Source of the DNA: Singulisphaera sp. GP187
GTDB taxonomy: Bacteria > Planctomycetota > Phycisphaerae > Phycisphaerales > SM1A02
Direction of reading: 5' to 3'
DNA: 64,000 nt
Assembly (NCBI GenBank): GCA_945871445.1
Contig: CAMBWI010000004.1
Span: 1 to 64,000 of the forward strand
This document shows, piece after piece, positions 23,949-32,229 of the stretch. Numbering within the stretch: position 1 is the stretch's first letter; each line of letters opens with the position of its first letter. A program made the position numbers and the translations under genes. The notes beneath the pieces are model-generated. The model was given only the letters and a program-made list of their open reading frames with translations, did no database searches and was not told the origin of the DNA.

Positions 23949-26941
23949 TGACAACAATCTCGACAGCGCCAACACAGAGGCCTACTGCACTTGATGCCCA
24001 TTTGCTTTCGGCGAAGGCTGTCTGGTTTTATGCAATGCTTTCTCCGATATGCATGGGGTTGGCATTTTCTTACTCTGATTTCTTTTGGCCTTTGGCATTT
24101 GTTGCCCCATTCGGATGGCTTGTTCTTGCTAGCAACTCTGTGCTTTCTCGCAAAGGGTGGATTGCTGTCACTCTCTGTGCATGGGTGATGTGGATGTGGC
24201 TTCAACTTTGGATGGTCGATGTGACTGCGCTTGGATATCCGATTTCGTGCGTCTATCTCGCACTCTATGCACCGCTTGGGATTTGGGTTTTCCACCGTGC
24301 ACGCAGGGGATTTGTCGGACGACATCTGCCATGCGCCGTGATTGCTCCGATCGTTGTTTGTGCAATCGAGTGGCTAAAAGATGCCGTGATTTTTGATGGG
24401 TATCCGTGGTACAGCGTTGGGCAACCTGTGATTGAATCAAGAATCATTTCCCAGTTTGCGGACATTTTTGGCGCAGTTTTTGCGACGTTTCTTGTTGTAT
24501 GTGTGGCTGGTGCGGCGATCGATCTTCGCGCTTGGATTTATGGTGCGCGGACACCAGAGCTTCGTCGCCGTGCGATCCTCGGTAGCTCGATCGCACTTCT
24601 CGTTTTGACATGTACGGTTGCGTATGGCGCTTGGAGAGTGCAAGAAACTCCCAGCGTCTTGATGGAAGGCCCACGCATTCTGGCGGTTCAAACAAACCTG
24701 ACAACGGACAACAAACTCGGTTGGCCTCGCGAACGACAAGAGAGCGATGTTCTTGATTTTGGTCGATTGACGATTTCGCTTGTTGACGCACAACAAGAGC
24801 AGGGAGAGCGAATCGATCTTGTCGTCTGGCCTGAAACGATGTTGCCTGGATTTGGATTGGAGCCAAAAACAATTCAGACTCTTGTCAGTGGCGGATTTTT
24901 TCCAGGGGATCAATTTTCCTCATTCGCAGCGATGCTTGCCAAGAGAGTGGATGCGCCGATGTTGATCGGAAGCCCTGCATTTCTTGGACTGCGCGCCGAG
25001 AATCAAATATGGGAGTGGGACCAACAATTCAACAGCGCATATCTGGTCGATGGCGATGCGCCATACCAAAGATATGACAAGGTTTTTTTGACTCCATTCG
25101 GCGAGACAATGCCTTACATATCCAAATGGACATGGTTGGAAGAACAACTCTTGGCGCTCGGAGCGCGCGGTATGACATTTGACTTGGATGCCTCGATGGA
25201 ATTTCGCCGGATTTCTTTCGAGTGGGGAGCGAAAAATGAGACACGCAAGGTGATGCAATGTGCAACCCCGATCTGTTTTGAAGACACAGTTCCAGGCGTC
25301 GTTCGAAAATTGATCTATGCGGATGGACAAAAAAAGTCGGCTCTGATCGTCAATCTTTCCAATGATGGATGGTTCGGTTTTAGCGATTGGGCTCGACGGC
25401 AACACGAGTTGATCGCGCGTTGGCGATGTATCGAGAATCGCACGCCGATGGTTCGAGTTGCAAATACAGGCATTTCGCGGGCATTCACCAGTGAAGGGGT
25501 GGCGATCAGTGGGGCGATGGTTCCTGCACGCACACTTGGCGGGTTTGCAGTCACGGTGCAACTCGATCAACGCGAGACAATCTTTGGACGGTGGGGAGAT
25601 GTACTCTCTCCGTCAATGGCATTTCTTGCATTCATCTTTGTCGCGCAAAGTTTTCGAATTCGATCATCTGCATCGGGGATGACCAAGGTCTTGCCTCTGT
25701 TTGTGTTTGGATTGCTTCTCTACGCAGCAATTGTCGGTTGCGCTTCGAATTCGAATTCGAATTCGTCAGGAGTTGCAGCGGGACCATCATGGAGTTCTCG
25801 TCCAGGGCAGAATGATTCGAATGCTCTCCAAGTCGATCAATCCGCATCGCAACCCAACCAAACTTCTTCAGCAATGGATCATTCAATACAAGCGCAACGC
25901 CTCGATTCTCGTGCGAAGGAAAATGCGATTTCTACTTCTGTCGTGCAGACTCCCCAGCAAGCGGCGGCGGTTGTTCGATTGGATGCGAATGCTCCGCCGG
26001 AGAAACTTGCGATTGATCTTTTGCTCGAAGCATCAGTAAGCCCCGATGCGATTTACCGCGCTCATTCACTTGAAGGGTTGCAATCCCGCATTGCTGTGCT
26101 TCAGCCGATCGCTTGCAGACTTCTTGCGGATCAGAATCCTGGAGTACGCTTTTCAGCCGCTGTGATGGTTGGTAAGAAGCGCATTACTGAGTGCTCGCAC
26201 ATCGTAGAACCACTTCGATTTGATCCAGATCCATCTGTTCGTGCTGCTGCGCTTTATGCCTTGGTTCGCTTGGGGCATGCCGTTGATCTCAATCCACTCA
26301 ACGAACTTGTTTCAAGTTCAAATCCAGAGATTCGTTCGAATACTTTTTTCGTTCTCGGTGAGTTGAAAAATCCTTCTGCGATTCCTTTGGTTGAAAGTGT
26401 TGTAGGTCGTCGACTTGTTGGAGCTGATCAGACTCGTATGAGAATCGTCGATCTGCAGGCAGCTGAAGCGTTGGCGAAGATGGGTGATTACCGTCAATAC
26501 GATCCGATTCGCGCTGCACTTTTCGCACCGAGTGAACAATCAGAAATTGTCGCACTTGCCTGCCAAATGGTTGGCGAGACGAATGATCGAGGCGCACGCG
26601 GTCACCTGATCGGACTGTGGAATTGTCGTGGCCCTTTGGAAAGGCCGATCGAAATTCGCCTCATCGCGGGAGCAGCCCTAGCACGAATTGGTGAGCCGAA
26701 TCTCGAGCCAATTCTGCAACTTTGCCAAGTTGCGGTCAAAGATTCTGCCCCGACGATTCGAGCTCAGGCAGCAGCAACATTGGGCTGGGTTGGTGGGCAG
26801 CGATCTCTCGACACCCTTGCTCCGCTCCTTCGAGATCCCTATGCCTTGGTGCGATTGTCGGCCGCATCGGCATATTTACGAGCATCTGCAGACTCGAGTC
26901 CGGCGGAAGTTTCGAGCATTTTCGATGCAAATGTTCGTTGA
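23948..26941 (+). CDS. lnt: Apolipoprotein N-acyltransferase fused in frame to a HEAT-repeat lipoprotein
   Basis: A single 997-codon frame. Residues 1-577 are a membrane N-acyltransferase: six or more N-terminal hydrophobic segments, then a nitrilase-like domain with the catalytic triad Glu in VVWPETMLPGFG, Lys in YDKVFLTPFGE and Cys in ATPICFEDTVPG, and a last membrane helix near 555-570. Residue 578 is a Met beginning MTKVLPLFVFGLLLYAAIVGC, a textbook lipoprotein signal with lipobox Cys598; after a Ser/Asn/Gln-rich linker come about seven HEAT-like repeats (~690-990, e.g. VRAAALYALVRLG, VRLSAASAYLRAS). No stop codon separates the halves. The start is GTG 23948. The ATG at 25679 could also start the second half alone. 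Confidence 0.85.
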   Translation: MTTISTAPTQRPTALDAHLLSAKAVWFYAMLSPICMGLAFSYSDFFWPLAFVAPFGWLVLASNSVLSRKGWIAVTLCAWVMWMWLQLWMVDVTALGYPISCVYLALYAPLGIWVFHRARRGFVGRHLPCAVIAPIVVCAIEWLKDAVIFDGYPWYSVGQPVIESRIISQFADIFGAVFATFLVVCVAGAAIDLRAWIYGARTPELRRRAILGSSIALLVLTCTVAYGAWRVQETPSVLMEGPRILAVQTNLTTDNKLGWPRERQESDVLDFGRLTISLVDAQQEQGERIDLVVWPETMLPGFGLEPKTIQTLVSGGFFPGDQFSSFAAMLAKRVDAPMLIGSPAFLGLRAENQIWEWDQQFNSAYLVDGDAPYQRYDKVFLTPFGETMPYISKWTWLEEQLLALGARGMTFDLDASMEFRRISFEWGAKNETRKVMQCATPICFEDTVPGVVRKLIYADGQKKSALIVNLSNDGWFGFSDWARRQHELIARWRCIENRTPMVRVANTGISRAFTSEGVAISGAMVPARTLGGFAVTVQLDQRETIFGRWGDVLSPSMAFLAFIFVAQSFRIRSSASGMTKVLPLFVFGLLLYAAIVGCASNSNSNSSGVAAGPSWSSRPGQNDSNALQVDQSASQPNQTSSAMDHSIQAQRLDSRAKENAISTSVVQTPQQAAAVVRLDANAPPEKLAIDLLLEASVSPDAIYRAHSLEGLQSRIAVLQPIACRLLADQNPGVRFSAAVMVGKKRITECSHIVEPLRFDPDPSVRAAALYALVRLGHAVDLNPLNELVSSSNPEIRSNTFFVLGELKNPSAIPLVESVVGRRLVGADQTRMRIVDLQAAEALAKMGDYRQYDPIRAALFAPSEQSEIVALACQMVGETNDRGARGHLIGLWNCRGPLERPIEIRLIAGAALARIGEPNLEPILQLCQVAVKDSAPTIRAQAAATLGWVGGQRSLDTLAPLLRDPYALVRLSAASAYLRASADSSPAEVSSIFDANVR
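25747..25764 (+). repeat. Three tandem GAATTC hexamers just after the lipobox
   Basis: Three consecutive GAATTC units encode alternating Asn-Ser right after the lipobox Cys. Gain or loss of units would keep the frame. Confidence 0.7.
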
Positions 26942-27000
26942 CATGGATGGGTTTGGGATGTAAAACATAGATCGTTATGAATGGGAGCATCAGTAGCTTC

Positions 27001-27020
27001 CTGAAATTCGACTGTTTCAG
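27001..27020 (+). terminator. Possible hairpin after the lnt-HEAT gene
   Basis: CTGAAA (27001-27006) can pair with TTTCAG (27015-27020) around an 8-base loop, with TTCTTT following. Weak terminator candidate before the cell-shape cluster. Confidence 0.25.
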
Positions 27021-27052
27021 TTCTTTATCACAAAATTAGCAAGGTCATCCAA

Positions 27053-27946
27053 GTGCATATTCTTACGAAAGTCTTTGTTGTCCTCGTTTCACTTCTCGCA
27101 ATTGCATTAGTTCCGCTTGCAGCCGTTCAGGCAAGTAATCAAGCAGCCCTTCGCCAGCAGATCAAGGACAAGGATGTTCAAGTGACTGCAGCTCGCAGTG
27201 AATTGGATACCGAGCGTGCGCTTCGTGCAAAGGCAGAGAATGACACTGCGCTACAAATTAAGGATCTCGATGCAGAGAAAAATCGATTGCAGAGCGATTT
27301 GGCTCAGAATGGTTTGAGAGTGCGAAGTCTTGAGTCTGATATCGCTCAGTCAAAGATTCGTTTGGCAAGTCTTGAACAAACGATCGCTGTCACAATGGAT
27401 GTCGATCGAGCGAAGACGGAGTTGACAAAAACGCTTAGTGAAGAATTGGATAATCAACGAACAATGCTGACTGATTGCGAGCGAATCCGAATTGATGTCG
27501 AGCAGAAACTTGGAAAGACAGACAGCGATTTGCGTGTGGCCCAGGAGGCGTTGGGAGATCTCAAAGAGCAGATCGCTTCCTTGACAAACGAAAAGGTGAA
27601 ATCCGATCAAGTTGTCCAAAGTTTTACTGCGAAGTTTGGGTCGGCAGAAACTGATTCTGGATCGTCAGCAGAGGTCGTTCAGATCGCAGATCGAAATGTT
27701 ACAGCTTCAATCGTCAATGTTCGCCGAACCGACAATCAGGTCTATGCTGAAATCGATGCTGGAAGTCGTGATGGAGTAAAAGTTGGCTGGACAATGACTA
27801 TCGGAGATGGTTCAAGATTTATTGGAAAACTTTTGATCACTTCTGTGGATGTCAACAAGTCGGTGGGAACAGTTGAACTTGAGGACATTGCCTCACGAGG
27901 TGCTGTACGCGCAGGGCAAAAAGTAACCATCCGAAAGGGGCAGTGA
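27053..27946 (+). CDS. MreC-like coiled-coil membrane protein, unknown function
   Basis: A 297-residue protein with one N-terminal membrane helix (residues ~4-25), a long coiled coil (~30-195) and a C-terminal beta-rich domain (~205-295, with AEIDAGSRDGVKVGWTMTIG and GTVELEDIASRGAVRAGQKV). This order is the same as in MreC, but it is not the mreC of the cluster, which lies at 29521. It sits at the head of the cell-shape genes, three bases before the next gene. A role as scaffold or MreB partner is inference. The start is GTG 27053 with AAGG upstream. Confidence 0.55.
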   Translation: MHILTKVFVVLVSLLAIALVPLAAVQASNQAALRQQIKDKDVQVTAARSELDTERALRAKAENDTALQIKDLDAEKNRLQSDLAQNGLRVRSLESDIAQSKIRLASLEQTIAVTMDVDRAKTELTKTLSEELDNQRTMLTDCERIRIDVEQKLGKTDSDLRVAQEALGDLKEQIASLTNEKVKSDQVVQSFTAKFGSAETDSGSSAEVVQIADRNVTASIVNVRRTDNQVYAEIDAGSRDGVKVGWTMTIGDGSRFIGKLLITSVDVNKSVGTVELEDIASRGAVRAGQKVTIRKGQ

Positions 27947-27949
27947 AGT

Positions 27950-28336
27950 ATGGCTTTCTTTGGAATTGGCAAGAAGAGTCCAAAGGCTGGACCAAAGGCT
28001 GGTAAAGAAGCCCCCTCAGTTGCGACAGAAGATGGCGCAATGGAGTTTGGCGAAGCAGTTCCAGTCGCAGTGACTTCAGGCAAGAAAGGTCGATTTGGAT
28101 TCGGCGGCGGTAAAGGACCGAAAGCTCAGAAGGTGGCGAAGACAAAATCGCCTGCGAATGCTGCCAATCCAAAGGGGAGAACTTCCAGTGGAGAACCAAA
28201 TATTTATACAGGCATCTTGGCTGCGGCAGTCGTTGTTCTCGCTGCTGGATGCGTGTTTGTTGCTATTGATAATCTGTCCGGAGTTGCAGGTACGAATGAT
28301 GAAGGAAATCCGTTAGCAGTGATCTCTTCGCGCTGA
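27950..28336 (+). CDS. Small basic membrane protein, unknown function
   Basis: A 128-residue protein. The first 85 residues are Gly/Lys/Pro/Ala-rich and probably disordered and cytoplasmic, followed by one membrane helix (GILAAAVVVLAAGCVFVAID) and a short tail. No family recognised. It starts three bases after the MreC-like coiled-coil gene and is followed 40 bases later by mreB, so it is likely part of the cell-shape operon. Confidence 0.55.
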   Translation: MAFFGIGKKSPKAGPKAGKEAPSVATEDGAMEFGEAVPVAVTSGKKGRFGFGGGKGPKAQKVAKTKSPANAANPKGRTSSGEPNIYTGILAAAVVVLAAGCVFVAIDNLSGVAGTNDEGNPLAVISSR

Positions 28337-28360
28337 AGAACACTGAAAAACACTTAGCCC

Positions 28361-28367
28361 AAGGAGG
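28361..28367 (+). promoter_or_regulatory. Strong ribosome-binding site of mreB (AAGGAGG)
   Basis: AAGGAGG lies eight bases before the mreB ATG at 28376. It is one of the few near-perfect Shine-Dalgarno sequences in the window and contrasts with the leaderless pattern elsewhere. Confidence 0.7.
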
Positions 28368-28375
28368 GGCTTTAT

Positions 28376-29443
28376 ATGAGTCTAGATAAAATGATGGGTT
28401 GGTTTAGCGTGGATATGGGTATCGACCTTGGTACTTGCAACACGCTTGTATGCGTTCGCGGAGAGGGAATCGTGCTGAACGAACCTTCTGTCGTTGCAGT
28501 GCGCAAGGGAACAAATCAGGTGTTGATGAATGGGACGGCGGTCGGGTTCGCTGCGAAAGAAATGCTTGGTCGCACGCCTGGATCGATCCAAGCCATTCGC
28601 CCTTTGAAGGACGGCGTGATTTCTGATTTCGAAATCACGGAGGCGATGTTGAAATATTTCATCCAAAAGGTCATGGGCCGAAGCAGGATTTTCGGACCAC
28701 GCGTTGTGATCGCGATTCCGTCTGGAATCACTGCAGTCGAAAAACGAGCAGTCTTGGATAGCGCAGAGCGAGCCGGCGCAAGAAAAGTTTATTTGCTCGA
28801 AGAGCCTATGGCTGCTGCGATGGGCGCTAAATTGCCATTTGATGATGCGGTCGCCAGTATGGTCGTGGATATTGGCGGTGGAACGAGTGAAATTGCGATT
28901 CTGAGTTTGGCTGATATCGCTAAAGCATCCAGTCTGCGAGTTGCAGGCGACGACTTTGATGAAGCGATTATCCAATATCTTGAAGAAAAGCGCGGAATTC
29001 GAGTTGGTGAGCAAACTGCGGAACAGATCAAGATCCGAATCGGCAGTGCTTGGCCTTTGCAGGAAGAACTTGCAATGAAAGTTCGTGGCCGAGATGTCGC
29101 GACTGGACTCCCTCGTCAGATCGAAGTCAATTCTGTTGAAGTGCGCGATGCACTCGCAGACCCCCTGAAGAAAATTGCAGATGAAGTTGTGAAGACACTT
29201 CGCGAAGCAGATCCTGAACTTGCTGCAGATCTTTGCAACCCCGAACTTGAGCATAATGGAATCACTGTCGCAGGCGGCGGTGCACTCTTGCGCGGGATTG
29301 ATCAGATGTTGGCAAGTCGAACGGGACTCACAGTAAATATCGCTGATGATCCATTGACGTGCGTCGCCCGTGGAACAGCTGATTATCTCGAGAATCTCGA
29401 ACAGTACAAGTCGATTCTCGAGTCCAATGTCGAGGAACTTTGA
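28376..29443 (+). CDS. mreB: Rod-shape-determining protein MreB
   Basis: Bacterial actin homologue that forms membrane-bound filaments guiding peptidoglycan synthesis. The ATPase motifs are present: DMGIDLGTCNTLV (phosphate 1), VVDIGGGTSEIAILSL (phosphate 2) and ITVAGGGALLRGIDQML (adenosine). Length 355 is slightly above the usual 345. It has the strongest ribosome-binding site of the cluster and is followed by mreC after 77 bases. Confidence 0.97.
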   Translation: MSLDKMMGWFSVDMGIDLGTCNTLVCVRGEGIVLNEPSVVAVRKGTNQVLMNGTAVGFAAKEMLGRTPGSIQAIRPLKDGVISDFEITEAMLKYFIQKVMGRSRIFGPRVVIAIPSGITAVEKRAVLDSAERAGARKVYLLEEPMAAAMGAKLPFDDAVASMVVDIGGGTSEIAILSLADIAKASSLRVAGDDFDEAIIQYLEEKRGIRVGEQTAEQIKIRIGSAWPLQEELAMKVRGRDVATGLPRQIEVNSVEVRDALADPLKKIADEVVKTLREADPELAADLCNPELEHNGITVAGGGALLRGIDQMLASRTGLTVNIADDPLTCVARGTADYLENLEQYKSILESNVEEL

Positions 29444-29457
29444 GTTTGTCGGAAATC

Positions 29458-29515
29458 CTCGCAGGCTACTAAGCCCGCGAGTTTGCAAACGAGGTTTCCT
29501 CATTCGAGGATTTTT
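29458..29515 (+). terminator. Hairpin array between mreB and mreC, possible attenuator
   Basis: A first hairpin pairs CTCGC-GGC (29458-29466) with GCC-GCGAG (29473-29481). Downstream, TCCTC (29497-29501) pairs with GAGGA (29506-29510) and is followed by TTTTT (29511-29515), like a short intrinsic terminator. The same CCTC can instead pair with GAGG at 29491-29494, so two structures are mutually exclusive. Confidence 0.35.
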
Positions 29516-29520
29516 CTAGC

Positions 29521-30366
29521 GTGCGCCGCATTCCTCCGATCGCATTGGTTGTTGCATTTGTGGTGATGCTGGGACTTTTACCAACTCGCTGGATTGCGCC
29601 ACTGACTGGAGACCTCTCTTCAATTCTTTGGGTTCCATTATCGCCGATTGCTCATGGGGCGACTGCGATGAGATTGTGGCTTCGTCCTCCAAAGGTCACA
29701 ACCACCGAAGGCGATGGTTCAATCTCGGCAGATCGGGATTACTACCGCGGACTTTGGCACGCAGAGCAGATTCGGGTTCAAGAATTAGAGAAAAAATTGA
29801 GCGCATATGAAGTGATATCTGGTGCTTCAAAGCGCGCTGGAGCAGTCAGACTTGCTGCTGCTAACGTTCTTTCCAGAACGACAGGTGCCGGAGGTGCTGC
29901 GCTGAAGTTGAATGTTGGAACTCAGCAGGGGATTTCTGCTGGCGATGTTGCCATTGTCGATGGAGATGCGATTGTTGGCCGAATTGCGGCAGAAGTTGGA
30001 GCTGTATCTAGCACCGTGATTTCAATCGCAAATCGTTCAATTGGTCGGATCGATGGATACATCGTTCCTGCGGATCAGGAAAAATCGAAGAGACCACAAT
30101 CAATCGTTGTGCAATTGATGCCAGATGCAAAGGGAAATCTTCGTGGCGACATTGATCTTGGATCTGCTGCGCGGCCTGGAGATGTTGTGCGAGTGAAAGA
30201 TCCAGGGTGGCCTGATGGCGCTCAAGGTATGCGCCTTGGGGTCGTTATGGAAATCAAGCGCAAGGACGAGCAACCGCTTCGAGGAGAAATTGTCGTGCGT
30301 CCTGCGGTTGATCCAAATATGGTTGGTGAACTTGTGGTGAAACTTTCTCAGAGTTCGCAGCCATGA
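29521..30366 (+). CDS. mreC: Rod-shape-determining protein MreC
   Basis: Periplasmic scaffold of the elongasome. An N-terminal membrane helix (residues ~6-22) is followed by a helical segment (~75-100, EQIRVQELEKKLSAYEVI) and the beta-barrel domain (LKLNVGTQQGISAGDVAIVDGDAIVGRIAAEVG). Length 281 fits. The start is GTG 29521 just after the hairpin array. mreD overlaps its end by four bases (ATGA). Confidence 0.88.
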   Translation: MRRIPPIALVVAFVVMLGLLPTRWIAPLTGDLSSILWVPLSPIAHGATAMRLWLRPPKVTTTEGDGSISADRDYYRGLWHAEQIRVQELEKKLSAYEVISGASKRAGAVRLAAANVLSRTTGAGGAALKLNVGTQQGISAGDVAIVDGDAIVGRIAAEVGAVSSTVISIANRSIGRIDGYIVPADQEKSKRPQSIVVQLMPDAKGNLRGDIDLGSAARPGDVVRVKDPGWPDGAQGMRLGVVMEIKRKDEQPLRGEIVVRPAVDPNMVGELVVKLSQSSQP

Positions 30367-30953
30367 AATGGATTGTCGCAATTCCAATTTTGTTCGTCGC
30401 CTTGGTCTTGGATGTTTCATTTATGCCAATCTTCGATTTGGGGGGAATCACACCTCGATTGGTCGTTATCGTTGTTGCTTTCGCAGCGATGCATGTTGAT
30501 GGTTCGATTGTGCGCTGGTTTGCTTTGCTGACTGGATTTCTTATGGATCTTTCGGAGCCATCGTTGTCTGGACCTCGTGCGCCGCTCTATCTCATCGGAC
30601 CATCGACTCTTGGAATGCTCTTTGGTGTTGAAGTGTTGCTTTCTATTCGAGGAATGTTGATTCGCAAGAACCCACTCTCTGTTGGATTTGTGTCTCTTCT
30701 ACTGAGTCTGACAAACGGACTCTTTTGGACTGCGTGGTGGGCGCTGCGATCGTGGTATCCAGATTCTCCACCGCCTTGGGGTGATGGATCGGCGCTTCGT
30801 GCATTTGGGATGCAATTTCTGGCATCAATTTCAACTGGAATTTGCGGTATTCCCGTCGGTTTTTTCTTGCTTCGTTTTTCAGGTGCGTGGGGATTTCCAT
30901 CAGTTCTGGCTCGTGCCCGAACGCAGGGTGGGCAGGCTCGGATCATTCGCTAG
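30363..30953 (+). CDS. mreD: MreD-like membrane protein
   Basis: A 196-residue protein with about five hydrophobic segments, in the mreD position directly after and overlapping mreC. MreD is poorly conserved in sequence; the call rests on size, membrane topology and place. The GlmU-like gene follows 12 bases after its stop codon. Confidence 0.75.
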   Translation: MKWIVAIPILFVALVLDVSFMPIFDLGGITPRLVVIVVAFAAMHVDGSIVRWFALLTGFLMDLSEPSLSGPRAPLYLIGPSTLGMLFGVEVLLSIRGMLIRKNPLSVGFVSLLLSLTNGLFWTAWWALRSWYPDSPPPWGDGSALRAFGMQFLASISTGICGIPVGFFLLRFSGAWGFPSVLARARTQGGQARIIR

Positions 30954-30965
30954 TAAAGTGTGCCT

Positions 30966-32216
30966 ATGAAATCGTCAGGGACAATTGTGGTGCTTTTCGA
31001 TGACGGACTATCGCGGTTTGGTCCTCTCGCAGATCTGCGCGCAACATTCGAACAGCGGTTGGGAGTATTGACATGCATCGAGCGAACAATGCTTGTGCTC
31101 GGCCGAGTCGATGCACTCTATCCACCGAGTTACCTCTCGGCAGTCGTGACAGAGCGGTTGATGTCAAGTAAAACTTTGGTGGGCAGATTGCCGCCGCATG
31201 CGCAGGAAGTGCTGGTGATCAACGGATCACTGGATTCTCTTGATGACGCTGCGACTCTCACTCTTGGAGAAGCGGTTGTTACTTCGGATAATCGTGTTGC
31301 GATGGCTCGATTTTTGGTCAAGGATGCGGAGCGTTTCTTGGAAGCTCCTGGTGATGCCAGTCGACTTTTGCGAACCATTGTGCGCAGGAATCTTTCACAA
31401 GGAACAACCATTCGCGCTCCGTGGGATCTTCTTGGACGGTTAGAGCAAAGCATTCCAGCTGATATTGCGCTTATGAATCGAACAGGTGAATTGAATGATC
31501 GAAGTACTGCGGGAGTGATTCGTTTTGGTCATCATGCACTGCTGATGGATCCAACAGCGCGCGTTCTTCCAGGGGCAATCATCGATACAACGGAGGGTCC
31601 AGTTCTGTTGGCTCACGGTGCAATCATTCGCCCCGGCGCGGTGGTGAGTGGTCCTGTGGCACTGCTGGAAAATTCAACCATCGTCGATCGCGCACAAATC
31701 AAAGCAAGAACGGTCATCGGACCAGATTGCAAAGTTGGAGGTGAAGTCGGTTCGAGTGTGTTTTACGGTCATTCAAATAAAGCCCATGAGGGTCACTTGG
31801 GAGATGCGCTCGTGGGAGAGTGGGTGAATTTCGGAGCCGGCACGTGCAGTTCAAATTTGCTCAATACGTATGGTGAAGTCACCAGTCGACTTGATGCAGC
31901 AGGGACGAATGAAATGACGGGGCGAACATTTTATGGGGGAGTCATTGGTGATCACGCAAAGACCGCAATCTTGGTCGCATTGAATACTGGATCGACGATT
32001 GGAACTGGAGCGATGATCGCTGTCGCGCGACCTCCGACATTTGTTGATCGTTTTGCTTGGTTGACCCCCGAGAGATCTCAGTCCTATCGTTTCAATCGAT
32101 TTGAAACGACGGTTCGTGCAGTGATGGCTCGACGAGATCTTGCCCCAGGCGATGCGTATTTTGCTCGATTGCGTGCGCTGCACGATGCACATGCAAGTCG
32201 TGCGGGCATAGAATGA
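30966..32216 (+). CDS. GlmU-like sugar nucleotidyltransferase/left-handed beta-helix protein
   Basis: A ~416-residue protein resembling the putative sugar nucleotidyltransferase family with a C-terminal hexapeptide-repeat acyltransferase domain (GAIIDTTEGPVLLAHGAIIR, VIGPDCKVGGEVGSSVFYG, VNFGAGTCSSNLLNTYGEV). The N-terminal half lacks the classical LAAGxGTRM pyrophosphorylase motif of GlmU and matches the divergent family seen in planctomycetes and Bacteroidetes. It may make UDP-GlcNAc or another sugar nucleotide for the envelope. The frame opens with GTG 30960; ATG 30966 is preferred. Placement after mreD fits cell-wall precursor supply. Confidence 0.75.
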   Translation: MKSSGTIVVLFDDGLSRFGPLADLRATFEQRLGVLTCIERTMLVLGRVDALYPPSYLSAVVTERLMSSKTLVGRLPPHAQEVLVINGSLDSLDDAATLTLGEAVVTSDNRVAMARFLVKDAERFLEAPGDASRLLRTIVRRNLSQGTTIRAPWDLLGRLEQSIPADIALMNRTGELNDRSTAGVIRFGHHALLMDPTARVLPGAIIDTTEGPVLLAHGAIIRPGAVVSGPVALLENSTIVDRAQIKARTVIGPDCKVGGEVGSSVFYGHSNKAHEGHLGDALVGEWVNFGAGTCSSNLLNTYGEVTSRLDAAGTNEMTGRTFYGGVIGDHAKTAILVALNTGSTIGTGAMIAVARPPTFVDRFAWLTPERSQSYRFNRFETTVRAVMARRDLAPGDAYFARLRALHDAHASRAGIE

Positions 32217-32229
32217 TTCGCCAAATTTA

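Noticed and set aside
28382-29503. 373-codon minus-strand frame opposite mreB
   Set aside because: Long only because of mreB codon bias; no protein motifs, rich in Cys/His/Arg.
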